Shown: positions 51,469 to 60,299 of the stretch, piece after piece
Layout of the letters: the number at the start of each line of letters is the position of its first letter
Position numbering within the stretch: the stretch's first letter is position 1
Assembly (NCBI RefSeq): GCF_039543525.1
Contig: NZ_BAABJX010000045.1
Location: 73,724-137,723, forward strand
Source of the DNA: Algivirga pacifica
GTDB lineage: Bacteria > Bacteroidota > Bacteroidia > Cytophagales > Flammeovirgaceae
Length of the DNA: 64,000 nucleotides
Direction: 5' to 3'
Translations under genes and position numbers: made by a program
The notes under the pieces: model-generated
The model's input: only the letters and a program-made list of their open reading frames with translations
Told to the model about the DNA's origin: nothing
Databases searched by the model: none

Positions 51469-54042
51469 ATGAAATATTGGATTAGTTTATTTGTTCTCTC
51501 CCTATGGTTGTGGGGATGTACGGCACAACAAGACAATGAAACCCTTCAAGATGTAGAAATGGGAGTTTCCAAGGAATTGGCTGAGCTACGTTCTGAGCAG
51601 CTTACGGGCTTGTCTTACCATTTGCAGTTTAGTATTCCTGATTTAGTCAGTCAACCTATAGAAGGGATGGTAACGATTAAAGGAAGGCAAAACGAGCCAG
51701 GCTTTCTGATTCTGGATTTTCAGGAAGGGGCCAGTAAGATTAAGCAGGTAAGTCTAAACGGACAATTGAAGCCTTACGAGTTTGTGAATCATCATATTTT
51801 GATTCAAAACCCCAATAACCAGTTTGAGTTAGAGATACAGTTTGAGGCTGGAGAAACTTCCTTAAACCGAAATGAGGACTATTTGTATACTTTACTGGTT
51901 CCTGATCGGGCCTCGACACTTTTTCCTTGTTTTGACCAGCCAGACCTGAAAGCCAATTTTACCCTTACACTGCAGACTCCTAAAGACTGGAAAGTAGTTT
52001 CTGGAGGAAGTGTCTCCAAGCAATCGGTAGAAAACGAAGGGTTTGTGATGCATACTTTCAACAAAACTAAGCCTATTAGTACGTATTTATTCTCTTTTGC
52101 CGCAGGGGAGTTCAAGGAGCGTCAAGCCTCTTATGCTGGTAAAACTATTCATATGTACTACAGGGAAACAGACACCGAAAAAGTACGTAAAAATGTCAGG
52201 GATATTTTTAGGCAGCATTTTAAAAGCGTGGAGTGGATGGAGTCCTATACAGGGATCCCTCTACCTTTTGAGAAAATAGATATTGTACTTATTCCAGGTT
52301 TCCAATACTCAGGAATGGAACATGTAGGAGCGATACAATACCGACAGAGTTCCCTAATCCTGGATGCCTCTGCAACTCAAACAGAGCAGCTAAATCGAGC
52401 TTCGTTGATCGCCCATGAAGTAGCCCATATGTGGTTTGGGAATTTAGTGACGATGAAATGGTTTGATGATGTATGGCTCAAGGAGGTGTTTGCCAATTTC
52501 ATGGCTTCTAAGATTGTTAAGCCAAACTTTCCAAAGGTAGATCATGATTTACGCTTTTTGACAGAGCATCAACCAGAAGCTTATGAGGAAGATCGAACAA
52601 AGGGAGCGAATCCTATAAAACAGGAGCTGGACAATTTGAGTAATGCCGGTACATTATATGGAAATATCATTTACCATAAAGCACCGATTGTCATGCGACA
52701 GTTAGAGAAGATTATAGGACAGCGACAAATGGTAAATGGTTTAAGGGCCTACCTGAAAAAATATGCCTATAGCAATGCTACTTGGGATGATCTGATCAAT
52801 ATTCTGGATCAATATACGGATCAAGACTTGGAAAGCTGGAGTTATGCTTGGGTAAAAAAGAGGGGAATGCCACAGATCAATGTAGAGTCTATAAGGGACA
52901 AGGAGAATGAGAAGTACCGCCTTTCCATTGATATGGACAGTATGTATAAGGACTGGGTACAGTTTATTAGACCTGCTATTATTCAAAAAGAGGGAAGTCA
53001 TGAAATAGAGTTATTTTTAAATGATAGTACCAAGACATACTCTTATGATGATTACTTCTGTGTTATTCCAGATATATCGGGGTATGCGTATGGGTATTTT
53101 CAATTGGACAAAAAAAGTCGCCTTCATTTACAAAAATATCTTCACCTCCTGGATAATGAGATGCATAGGGCTTCGGCATTGATTATGATGTGGGAGGAAA
53201 TGCTGAGAGGAAATGTCTATCCTTTGAGTATGATAGAAATGCTGGAACGGAGTATTGTCACAGAGCAGAACTCCCTGACCAAAGAGTTGATGCTATATTA
53301 CCTGAAGGAGTGCTTTTGGCAATATCTTACGGCTGATGAACGAAAAACGGTGGGCTTAAGACTAGAGACAATGCTTTGGGTTGATATGCAAAAAAATGAG
53401 GAGGTTCATGCTAAGGCAGCTTTGTTCCATACCTATGTGGGACTCGTTACTTCCCAAAAAGGGACCAATCGACTGGTGAATATCTGGAAAGGCAATGTCA
53501 AGGTGAAAGAGTTAGAATTGTCAGAACGAGACTCTATTTATCTGACTATGGAAATTGCAGTCAGGGATGTGAAGTATGCTCAGAATATCCTTCAACAGCA
53601 ATTATTGAAAATTCAAAACCCAGATGAAAAACGCCGCTTTAGTTTTGTTTTGCCAGCTTTATCTTCTAATGAAATTGTGAGGGATGATTTTTTTAGAAAA
53701 CTCAAGCAGGCAGAAAACCGGGAAGTGGAGCCTTGGGTGTTGACAGCCCTTTATTACTTACACCATCCGTTGAGAGGAACTACCTCTCATAAGTATATCA
53801 AAACAGCGCTACAGTTGTTGCCGGAAATACAACGTACAGGAGATATCTTCTTTCCGGCCCAATGGGCAGAGGCTAATCTGAATTACCATAAATCCATTTA
53901 TGTGGAACGGTTGGTTCATGAACTACTGGATGCAGAGGATGATTTATCTCCTAAGTTGAAGGATAAATTATGGCAAGCAGCAGATCCATTATTTAGAGCG
54001 GTAGAAATTCGAAAAATCATTAAACAATCTAAGGAGAATTAA
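51469..54042 (+). CDS. M1 family metallopeptidase (aminopeptidase N-like lipoprotein)
   Basis: An 857-residue zinc peptidase. An N-terminal lipobox (LWGC, Cys ~17) predicts envelope anchoring. The N-terminal beta domain contains DRASTLFPCFDQPDLKANFTL. The catalytic domain has HEVAHMWFGN with the third ligand Glu 18 residues later in WLKEVFANF. The substrate-anchoring GAMEN motif reads SGMEHVGA. The C-terminal helical domain (~470-857) ends the protein. It would release N-terminal amino acids from peptides in the periplasm or at the surface. Confidence 0.9.
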   Translation: MKYWISLFVLSLWLWGCTAQQDNETLQDVEMGVSKELAELRSEQLTGLSYHLQFSIPDLVSQPIEGMVTIKGRQNEPGFLILDFQEGASKIKQVSLNGQLKPYEFVNHHILIQNPNNQFELEIQFEAGETSLNRNEDYLYTLLVPDRASTLFPCFDQPDLKANFTLTLQTPKDWKVVSGGSVSKQSVENEGFVMHTFNKTKPISTYLFSFAAGEFKERQASYAGKTIHMYYRETDTEKVRKNVRDIFRQHFKSVEWMESYTGIPLPFEKIDIVLIPGFQYSGMEHVGAIQYRQSSLILDASATQTEQLNRASLIAHEVAHMWFGNLVTMKWFDDVWLKEVFANFMASKIVKPNFPKVDHDLRFLTEHQPEAYEEDRTKGANPIKQELDNLSNAGTLYGNIIYHKAPIVMRQLEKIIGQRQMVNGLRAYLKKYAYSNATWDDLINILDQYTDQDLESWSYAWVKKRGMPQINVESIRDKENEKYRLSIDMDSMYKDWVQFIRPAIIQKEGSHEIELFLNDSTKTYSYDDYFCVIPDISGYAYGYFQLDKKSRLHLQKYLHLLDNEMHRASALIMMWEEMLRGNVYPLSMIEMLERSIVTEQNSLTKELMLYYLKECFWQYLTADERKTVGLRLETMLWVDMQKNEEVHAKAALFHTYVGLVTSQKGTNRLVNIWKGNVKVKELELSERDSIYLTMEIAVRDVKYAQNILQQQLLKIQNPDEKRRFSFVLPALSSNEIVRDDFFRKLKQAENREVEPWVLTALYYLHHPLRGTTSHKYIKTALQLLPEIQRTGDIFFPAQWAEANLNYHKSIYVERLVHELLDAEDDLSPKLKDKLWQAADPLFRAVEIRKIIKQSKEN

Positions 54043-54121
54043 CGTTTAAACATGTGATCATAAAAATTTCAAATGAATAGGTGGTGTTATCATAATTATT
54101 CTTAATAAATTATTAATAGCG

Positions 54122-54133
54122 TCCTATCTTGTA
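54122..54133 (+). promoter_or_regulatory. Possible promoter core of the ABC/HlyD/TolC operon
   Basis: CCTATCTTGTAT lies ~40 bases before the ABC gene and resembles the TATCTTTGTA core at 23895 with one T missing. No matching -33 element was found. Confidence 0.3.
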
Positions 54134-54173
54134 TATTTTAGATGCAAAGATTTACTGATATTAAACTGAACTT

Positions 54174-56351
54174 ATGACTTCAAAGCAGTTTATCCCAATT
54201 TTGGAAAAACTGGCCAACATGATTGGTCATGACTATAAAGATTTTTTACTCAAGGAGCCTTTAGGCAAGGTGAGTGACTATTCTAATCGATTTGATCTCT
54301 TTCTGGAGGAAATTAATGATAAGGCAAGTAGTATTGACCTGAGCTTATTACAACAAGAAGTAGAGCGAGAGGATTTACTAACATTTGCACAATCCATTGA
54401 ATATCCGGTACTGACTACTTATATGATCAATGATCAGCAGATACCAGTGATTATTCAATATGAAGCAGAGGATGACGACTATCAGGTATACTCTTTTATG
54501 CCTGGTGTTCCTGCAGCTAAAGAGCAATTATCCAGTATTTTACCATTCTTGTTAGAAGGAGGAGAAGGGAAGATATTGGTGGCTACACCTATGGTCATCA
54601 CTCCTTTGGTAAGTGAAAGTGACCAGAGTGTTAATAAAATTACAGGTCCAGTTTCTCGATTGTTCTCCTTGCTTAATGCGGAGAAGAAAGATATTGTCTA
54701 TATCTACTTTTATGCCTTACTGATTTCTTTATTCAGTTTAGTACTTCCAGTGGGGGTGCAGGCTGTAATTGAGCTGGTATCGGGGGGATTGGAAATTGAC
54801 TCTATCGGTATCTTGATTGCGTTAGTTATTATTGCCACTATCATTTCAGGTGGACTACAAGTGATGCAGTTAACGATGGTGGAGGTGATTCAGCGGAGAA
54901 TTTTTGTAAAGGCCGCTTATGAGTTTACTTATCGCTTACCACGAATTAAGCCGGAAGCACTTTTTGGACAGTATGCCCCAGAGTTGATGAACCGCTTCTT
55001 TGATGTATTGACTATACAGAAAAGTTTACCTAAGCTGTTGATTGACTTGACAGCCTCTGTCTTACAGATTCTGTTTGGTTTGATACTACTGTCATTGTAC
55101 CACCCATTCTTTATTATGTTCGGGGTGGTGTTAGTGTTAATCCTAGGGATAGTATTCTATCTTACAGGTCCTAAAGGGTTGAATGCGAGTTTGATTGAAT
55201 CTAAGTATAAATATAAGGTAGTACATTGGTTGGAAGAGATGGCTAGAACACTATACTCTTTCAAACTGGCAGGACACTCTTCTTTACCATTCCAGAAGAC
55301 GGATATGTTGACGAGCAATTACTTGCATTACCGTCAAAAGCAATTCCGTATTTTGATCATACAGTTTATCTGTACGGTAGGTTTTAAGACAATCGTAACG
55401 GGTGGACTATTGATTATGGGTACTTACTTGTTGATCAATAGAGAGATTACATTGGGACAGTTGGTAGCGACTGAGATTGTCATTGTTTTGGTATTAGGTG
55501 CAGTGGAAAAACTAATACTGAGTGTGGAAACAGTGTATCACTCTTTGACGGCAGTCGAGAAAATCGGGCATGTGACGGATATCGAAATGGAGCGTCAGGG
55601 AGGAATTACTTTGCCAAAGCAAGAAGGGATGGATATTGATATTAAAGGGTTGAAGTATAAGTTCCCTGATAAGGATAAGATGGCATTGAATAATATTGAC
55701 CTTACGGTTAAGGCAGGGGAGCGTGTATGTATTACTGGATTTAACAATTCAGGAAAGGATACATTGGTGCGTATCTTGTCAGGTTTTAAGGATAGTTATT
55801 CTGGTTCTGTGCGTCTAAATAATATTCCATTATCAAATGTCAACCTGACCACCCTGAGGGATTATATCTCCAAGAACGTATCAGAGGATGAACTCTTTGA
55901 CGGAACCATCATGGATAATATATCGATGGGACGTGCGAAGGTATCCTATGAAGATGTGGTATGGGCACTAGAAAGCGTAGGGTTATGGGATTATGTCAGT
56001 GCGTTGCCTAAGGGGTTAATGACAGAGATTACAGCAGCAGGAGCAGATTTCTCAGGAAGTGTTGCCAGTAAGTTGATTTTGGCACGTTGTATTGCAGATC
56101 ATCCGCAGTTGCTAATATTGAATAAGACTTTCCAGGAAATTGAAAAGCAGGAGCGCTTGAAAATTCTGAGTTTTCTGACAGCTCCAGAGAATTCATGGAC
56201 CTTGTTAGCAATCACGAATGATCCGCTGATGCTGATGACCTGTGATCGCATTTTAGTGATGAAGGAAGGAGAAATTGTTTGTGATGGAAGCTACAAGGAG
56301 TTGTTGGATAAACCAGATTTCCAAAGTTGCTTATTGAATCCTTTTGAATAA
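54174..56351 (+). CDS. ABC exporter-like protein with degenerate nucleotide-binding domain
   Basis: A 725-residue half-transporter. Residues 1-165 form a soluble N-terminal region with no C39 peptidase Cys/His motif. Transmembrane helices run ~175-450 (YFYALLISLFSLVLPVGVQAVIEL onwards). The ABC domain (~490-715) keeps the fold but not the catalytic residues: Walker A GFNNSGKD (Lys528 kept, Asp529 for Ser/Thr), Q-loop Gln replaced by Ser, signature FSGSV for LSGGQ, Walker B LLILNKTF with Asn650 and Lys651 for Asp and Glu, and Asn682 for the switch His. ATP hydrolysis is therefore unlikely. HlyD and TolC partners follow, so it still looks like an export or sensing complex. Confidence 0.87.
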   Translation: MTSKQFIPILEKLANMIGHDYKDFLLKEPLGKVSDYSNRFDLFLEEINDKASSIDLSLLQQEVEREDLLTFAQSIEYPVLTTYMINDQQIPVIIQYEAEDDDYQVYSFMPGVPAAKEQLSSILPFLLEGGEGKILVATPMVITPLVSESDQSVNKITGPVSRLFSLLNAEKKDIVYIYFYALLISLFSLVLPVGVQAVIELVSGGLEIDSIGILIALVIIATIISGGLQVMQLTMVEVIQRRIFVKAAYEFTYRLPRIKPEALFGQYAPELMNRFFDVLTIQKSLPKLLIDLTASVLQILFGLILLSLYHPFFIMFGVVLVLILGIVFYLTGPKGLNASLIESKYKYKVVHWLEEMARTLYSFKLAGHSSLPFQKTDMLTSNYLHYRQKQFRILIIQFICTVGFKTIVTGGLLIMGTYLLINREITLGQLVATEIVIVLVLGAVEKLILSVETVYHSLTAVEKIGHVTDIEMERQGGITLPKQEGMDIDIKGLKYKFPDKDKMALNNIDLTVKAGERVCITGFNNSGKDTLVRILSGFKDSYSGSVRLNNIPLSNVNLTTLRDYISKNVSEDELFDGTIMDNISMGRAKVSYEDVVWALESVGLWDYVSALPKGLMTEITAAGADFSGSVASKLILARCIADHPQLLILNKTFQEIEKQERLKILSFLTAPENSWTLLAITNDPLMLMTCDRILVMKEGEIVCDGSYKELLDKPDFQSCLLNPFE

Positions 56352-56409
56352 TGAAGGAAGACGTAAACACATTTTTTGTCAGGGAATATAACTTTTCAAT
56401 CGTTCAAGG

Positions 56410-57795
56410 ATGTTAGGGATATCAAAAAAACAAGCGGCCAATAGGGCCTTATATGATAAGCGATTAAATACCATTAAAGCGTTACACACTCCTTCTAGCA
56501 GTAGGTCTGTGGCTCGTTGGTTTATGGGAATGCTATTGTTAATGATCATAGTACTGTTCTTGCCTTGGCAGCAAAATATTCGTGCCACGGGAGAGTTAAC
56601 GGCTTTAAGCCCTAAGGATCGTCCTCAGGAAATACCGACCCCTATCGATGGTCGTATTCAGCAATGGCACGTGCAGGAAGGACAGCTAGTAGACTCAGGG
56701 CAGGTATTGGTGACGATAGGGGAGATCAAGGATAAGTATATTGATCCTCAGCTTTTGCAACGATTGGAGGAGCAAATCCAAGCCAAGGTGCAATCAATCG
56801 ATGCGAAAAAAGAGAAGGTCAAAGCCAAAGACCAACAGCTTCAAGCGTTAAGACAAGGATTGGCGCTAAAGCTGGATCAGATCAATAATAAGATACAGCA
56901 ATATGAGCTGAAAGTAGAAAGTGATAGCAACGATTGGGTGGCTTCACAAATCGACTTACAGAACTTTAGAAGACAGTACCAGGCGAGCCAGGTATTGTTC
57001 GATAGTGGTTTAATAGCGATGACGAAACTGGAGGCTGCCAAGAGTAAGTTTCAGCAATCACAGGCAAAACAGATCTCGGCACAGAATAAGTTTTACTCAA
57101 CGAAAGCGGAACTACAGAATACACTCATAAGTAAAAGTACCACTAGAGCAGAAGCTTTGGATAAGATCTCCAAAACTAACTCCGAGAAGAGTGCCGCTTT
57201 GGCAGAGATTGCTGATTCTCAGTCTAGTCTGGCAAAGGAGCGCAATAACTTAAGTAATATGCAGGTGAGAGCAGGGATGCGTTCCATCCGAGCTTCTCAA
57301 AAGGGATATGTGGTTCGAGTACTTAGAACAGGTATTGGCGAAAATGTCAAAATAGGAGAACCCTTACTGACTTTGATGCCTAAGAATCCTCAGTTAGCAG
57401 TTGCATTATACGTGCAGCCAATGAATGTACCCCTACTGGATATTGGTAGAAATGTGCGTTTGCAGTTTGATGGATGGCCAGCGATACAATTCTCTGGTTG
57501 GCCAAGTGTATCGGTAGGTACCTTTGCAGGAAAACTGAAAGTAGTGGATACCGTGATCGATAAGAACGGAAAATATAGAATATTGGTCGTACCGGATGTA
57601 GAAGCGAAAAATGAAGAGCCTTGGCCAAAAGAGTTGAGGGTAGGTTCTGGAGTATATGGCTGGGTGCTATTGGATCACGTACCAATTTGGTATGAACTGT
57701 GGCGTCAGTTGAATGGCTTCCCTCCTACCGTAAGGCAAGACTTACAGTTGGGAGAGGATAGTGGAAAATCAGGTAAAAAAGATAAAAAGAAGTAA
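56410..57795 (+). CDS. HlyD-family periplasmic adaptor
   Basis: A 461-residue membrane-fusion protein. One N-terminal membrane helix (WFMGMLLLMIIVLFLPW, ~37-54), a split lipoyl/barrel-sandwich domain (IPTPIDGRIQQWHVQEGQLVDSGQVL and SQKGYVVRVLRTGIGENVKIGEPLLTL), a long alpha hairpin (~115-290) and a beta-barrel domain before a Lys-rich tail (GKSGKKDKKK). It joins an inner-membrane component to TolC. It starts 58 bases after the ABC gene and its stop touches the tolC-like start. Confidence 0.9.
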   Translation: MLGISKKQAANRALYDKRLNTIKALHTPSSSRSVARWFMGMLLLMIIVLFLPWQQNIRATGELTALSPKDRPQEIPTPIDGRIQQWHVQEGQLVDSGQVLVTIGEIKDKYIDPQLLQRLEEQIQAKVQSIDAKKEKVKAKDQQLQALRQGLALKLDQINNKIQQYELKVESDSNDWVASQIDLQNFRRQYQASQVLFDSGLIAMTKLEAAKSKFQQSQAKQISAQNKFYSTKAELQNTLISKSTTRAEALDKISKTNSEKSAALAEIADSQSSLAKERNNLSNMQVRAGMRSIRASQKGYVVRVLRTGIGENVKIGEPLLTLMPKNPQLAVALYVQPMNVPLLDIGRNVRLQFDGWPAIQFSGWPSVSVGTFAGKLKVVDTVIDKNGKYRILVVPDVEAKNEEPWPKELRVGSGVYGWVLLDHVPIWYELWRQLNGFPPTVRQDLQLGEDSGKSGKKDKKK

Positions 57796-59280
57796 ATGAG
57801 CAGGCGTTTAAGGCAATGGATTATTGAACTTATGAGGGCACTATTCATACTCGTGTTTTTTTCTTTATCTACTGTAACAGCTTTTGCACAAGCAGACAGT
57901 GTCAAGATTTTAACACTACAGACTTTGTTGGAGCAAGCGCTGGAAACTCACCCTGTGATCAAGCAAGCGAACTTGTTATCGGAGAGAGGGCGTATGCAAA
58001 TACGTTTGGCTAAGGGGTTCTTTGACCCTAAGCTGGAGTCTCAATACTCTATCAAGGAAACAGAGTCTACCAAAAAATCGGGAGATGAAGATGTACCTAC
58101 GGTAGATGGAGACTTTATCCCGAACTTCCGAAAGTGGAATTCTTATGTAAAAGTACCTCTGTGGGTGGGAGAGTTCAAAGCGGGATTTGAGCAGAATACA
58201 GGAGATAAGCTGAGTGGTGAAAACACCACTTTTGAGGGAGAAGGGTTTGGCTTTGCTGGATTCGAGATTCCTTTGCTACAAGGAATGTTTATTGATAAAC
58301 GTAGAGCATTACTGAGAGAGTCTCAGGCAATGGCCTTTGAGAATGAAGCTAAGAGAGTAGAGAAAATCAATAAGCTTATCCTACAGATAGCCAAGGATTA
58401 CTGGGAATGGTACTTTGCTTATAATCAATATCTCTTGACAGAGAGAGGGTATAAATTGGCTGAGTTCCGATACCGTGCTGTTGTCAATCAGGCCAAACAA
58501 GGGGCTATGGCAGCTATTGATACTACAGAGGCGCAGATCAATATGCAAGAGAGAGGAATCAGCCGACAAGAGGCACGATTGGGTTTGAAGAATGCTCGCT
58601 TGCAGCTGTCCAATCACCTATGGTCGCCGGAAGGTTTTCCTTTGGAGCTGAATGATGAGGTGATTCCAGTGGAAGAGCCTACTGCGCAATTGGCTACGGT
58701 TTCTCTGGAAGAATTGATGATGCAAGCGCAGACGATACATCCTGAGTTAAAGCAATTAGAGGCTAAATTGGAGCAAATAGATGTGCGGAGAAGGCTAGCG
58801 GCAGAACTATTGAAGCCTACATTAAATGTCAATTATTATTTGTTAGCACGTTCTCCTTTTGATGAGAGCTCCTATGAGAGAGAGAATTTTGAGAAAAATT
58901 TTAAAGCAGGGGCAACCTTCTCTTTTCCGCTCTTTTTAAGAAAAGAAAGGGGGAAGCTACAGCTGACCAAGATTAAGGTGATGGAAACAGAGCTGAAGCG
59001 AAAGGAAACAGCCAGAAGAATAGAGAATGATTTAATGGCACAGTATAATGAACTGATCAATCTTCAGCGGGTATTGGAAATGCAGCAACAAGCAACCGAA
59101 AACTATAGGGTGCTGATGAGGGGAGAGACACAAAAGTTTATGCAGGGGATGAGCTCCGTCTTTTACATGAATGTGCGGGAAGGAAAATTACTCGAGGCAG
59201 AAACTAAACTTTTTAAAGTCAAAGCTAGTTTAGCTAAGAGTTATTATATGTTGCGTTGGAGTGCCGGAATGGGCATTTAG
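57796..59280 (+). CDS. TolC-family outer-membrane efflux protein
   Basis: A 494-residue channel subunit; signal peptide ends at AFAQ. Two repeats of the outer-membrane efflux domain are seen (LLEQALETHPVIKQANLLSERGRMQIRLAKGFFDPKLE; LEELMMQAQTIHPELKQLEAKLEQIDVRRRLAAELLKP), with long helices suited to a TolC tunnel. It starts directly after the HlyD stop (TAAATG), so the three genes form one operon with a complete tripartite plan. Confidence 0.9.
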   Translation: MSRRLRQWIIELMRALFILVFFSLSTVTAFAQADSVKILTLQTLLEQALETHPVIKQANLLSERGRMQIRLAKGFFDPKLESQYSIKETESTKKSGDEDVPTVDGDFIPNFRKWNSYVKVPLWVGEFKAGFEQNTGDKLSGENTTFEGEGFGFAGFEIPLLQGMFIDKRRALLRESQAMAFENEAKRVEKINKLILQIAKDYWEWYFAYNQYLLTERGYKLAEFRYRAVVNQAKQGAMAAIDTTEAQINMQERGISRQEARLGLKNARLQLSNHLWSPEGFPLELNDEVIPVEEPTAQLATVSLEELMMQAQTIHPELKQLEAKLEQIDVRRRLAAELLKPTLNVNYYLLARSPFDESSYERENFEKNFKAGATFSFPLFLRKERGKLQLTKIKVMETELKRKETARRIENDLMAQYNELINLQRVLEMQQQATENYRVLMRGETQKFMQGMSSVFYMNVREGKLLEAETKLFKVKASLAKSYYMLRWSAGMGI

Positions 59281-59289
59281 GAATGAAGA

Positions 59290-59400
59290 ATGAGAAATTT
59301 TCAATTATTAATTTTCAATGTTTAATGAGTCCTTTAAGGGCTACAACAGTACCGAAAAAGAAAAGCATTTCTCATTGAAAATTAATAATTAACAATTGAA
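59290..59400. repeat. Heptad-repeat hairpin before bshB1
   Basis: AATTATTAATTTTCAATG at 59303-59320 has its exact complement at 59373-59390. Both arms continue as 7-bp periodic A/T-rich units. It directly follows the TolC-like stop and ends 3 bases before the next start. Confidence 0.7.
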
Positions 59401-59402
59401 CT

Positions 59403-60128
59403 ATGAAGTTAGATATACTGGCCTTGATGGCTCACCCTGATGATGCTGAACTTAGTTGCGCAGGAACTTTACTGAGAGCTATTGCACAAGGAAAAAAAGT
59501 AGGAGTAGTTGACTATACCCAAGGAGAAATGGGGACAAGGGGGACTCCTGAGATTCGATTGCAAGAAGCACAAGCTTCGGCTAAGATAATGGGATTACAT
59601 GCCCGTGAGAACCTAGGGTTTGCGGATGTGTTTTTCAAGAATGATAAGGAGCATCAACTTGAAGTAGCCAAGATAATTCGTAAATATCAACCCGATATTG
59701 TCATTGCGAATGCTGTACATGATCGCCATCCAGATCATGGGAAAGGAGCACAGCTTACGGTAGACGCATGTTTTATCAGTGGCTTACAAAAAGTACAAAC
59801 TACTTTGGATGGGGAGGAGCAACAAGCTTGGCGTCCTAAGAATATTTTCCATGTAGTACAGAGTCGTTATCTTACTCCAGACTTTGTGGTAGATGTAACG
59901 CCTTTTTGGGAGCAGAAAGAAGCAGCGATAAAAGCATTTGCGACACAATTCCACACCGGTAGTGAGGAAAGTGATAAGGGAGCACAAACTTTTATTTCTA
60001 CCCCTGGGTTTATGGAGTTTATTAAGGCAAGGGCGAGAGAGTATGGGCAGCAAGTGGGTTGCCAGTATGCGGAAGGGTTTACCAAATCAGCTCCTATTGT
60101 GGTAGATGATATCTGTAAACTAATATAA
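59403..60128 (+). CDS. bshB1: Bacillithiol biosynthesis deacetylase BshB1
   Basis: A 241-residue PIG-L family zinc deacetylase that removes the acetyl group of GlcNAc-malate in bacillithiol synthesis. The metal motif is MAHPDDAELSCAG near the start and the second is HDRHPDHGKGA. DYTQGEMGTRGTPEIRLQEA matches the BshB1 group well. Bacillithiol is the low-molecular-weight thiol of many Bacteroidota. bshA and bshC are not in the window. Confidence 0.92.
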   Translation: MKLDILALMAHPDDAELSCAGTLLRAIAQGKKVGVVDYTQGEMGTRGTPEIRLQEAQASAKIMGLHARENLGFADVFFKNDKEHQLEVAKIIRKYQPDIVIANAVHDRHPDHGKGAQLTVDACFISGLQKVQTTLDGEEQQAWRPKNIFHVVQSRYLTPDFVVDVTPFWEQKEAAIKAFATQFHTGSEESDKGAQTFISTPGFMEFIKARAREYGQQVGCQYAEGFTKSAPIVVDDICKLI

Positions 60129-60129
60129 T

Positions 60130-60287
60130 GTTTAGTTGAATCGTTGAATTTCTCCTTTGGAGAGTTGAATTGAGCTTCGCTCGTTGATTCGAGTTCAATT
60201 GTTGATTGATATATTGATACTCATACAACATATCAACTCGAATCAACGAGCGAAGCTTAATTCAACGAATCAACGATTCAACTAAAC
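60130..60287. repeat. Large palindrome with GAGCTTCGCTC core
   Basis: Left and right arms of ~50 bases begin GTTTAGTTGAATCGTTGA and end with its complement; GAGCTTCGCTC and GAGCGAAGCTT lie in the arms. The left arm has an extra segment (TTTCTCCTTTGGAGAG). Between it and the stop of the minus-strand gene is ATGAACAAATTA (60291-60302), shared exactly with 1215-1226 at the end of the histidine kinase gene. Confidence 0.7.
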
Positions 60288-60299
60288 AATATGAACAAA

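Noticed and set aside
54174..56351. Pseudogene call for the ABC gene
   Set aside because: The frame is intact over 725 codons, the operon is complete and substitutions are confined to catalytic motifs, so specialised function is more likely than decay.
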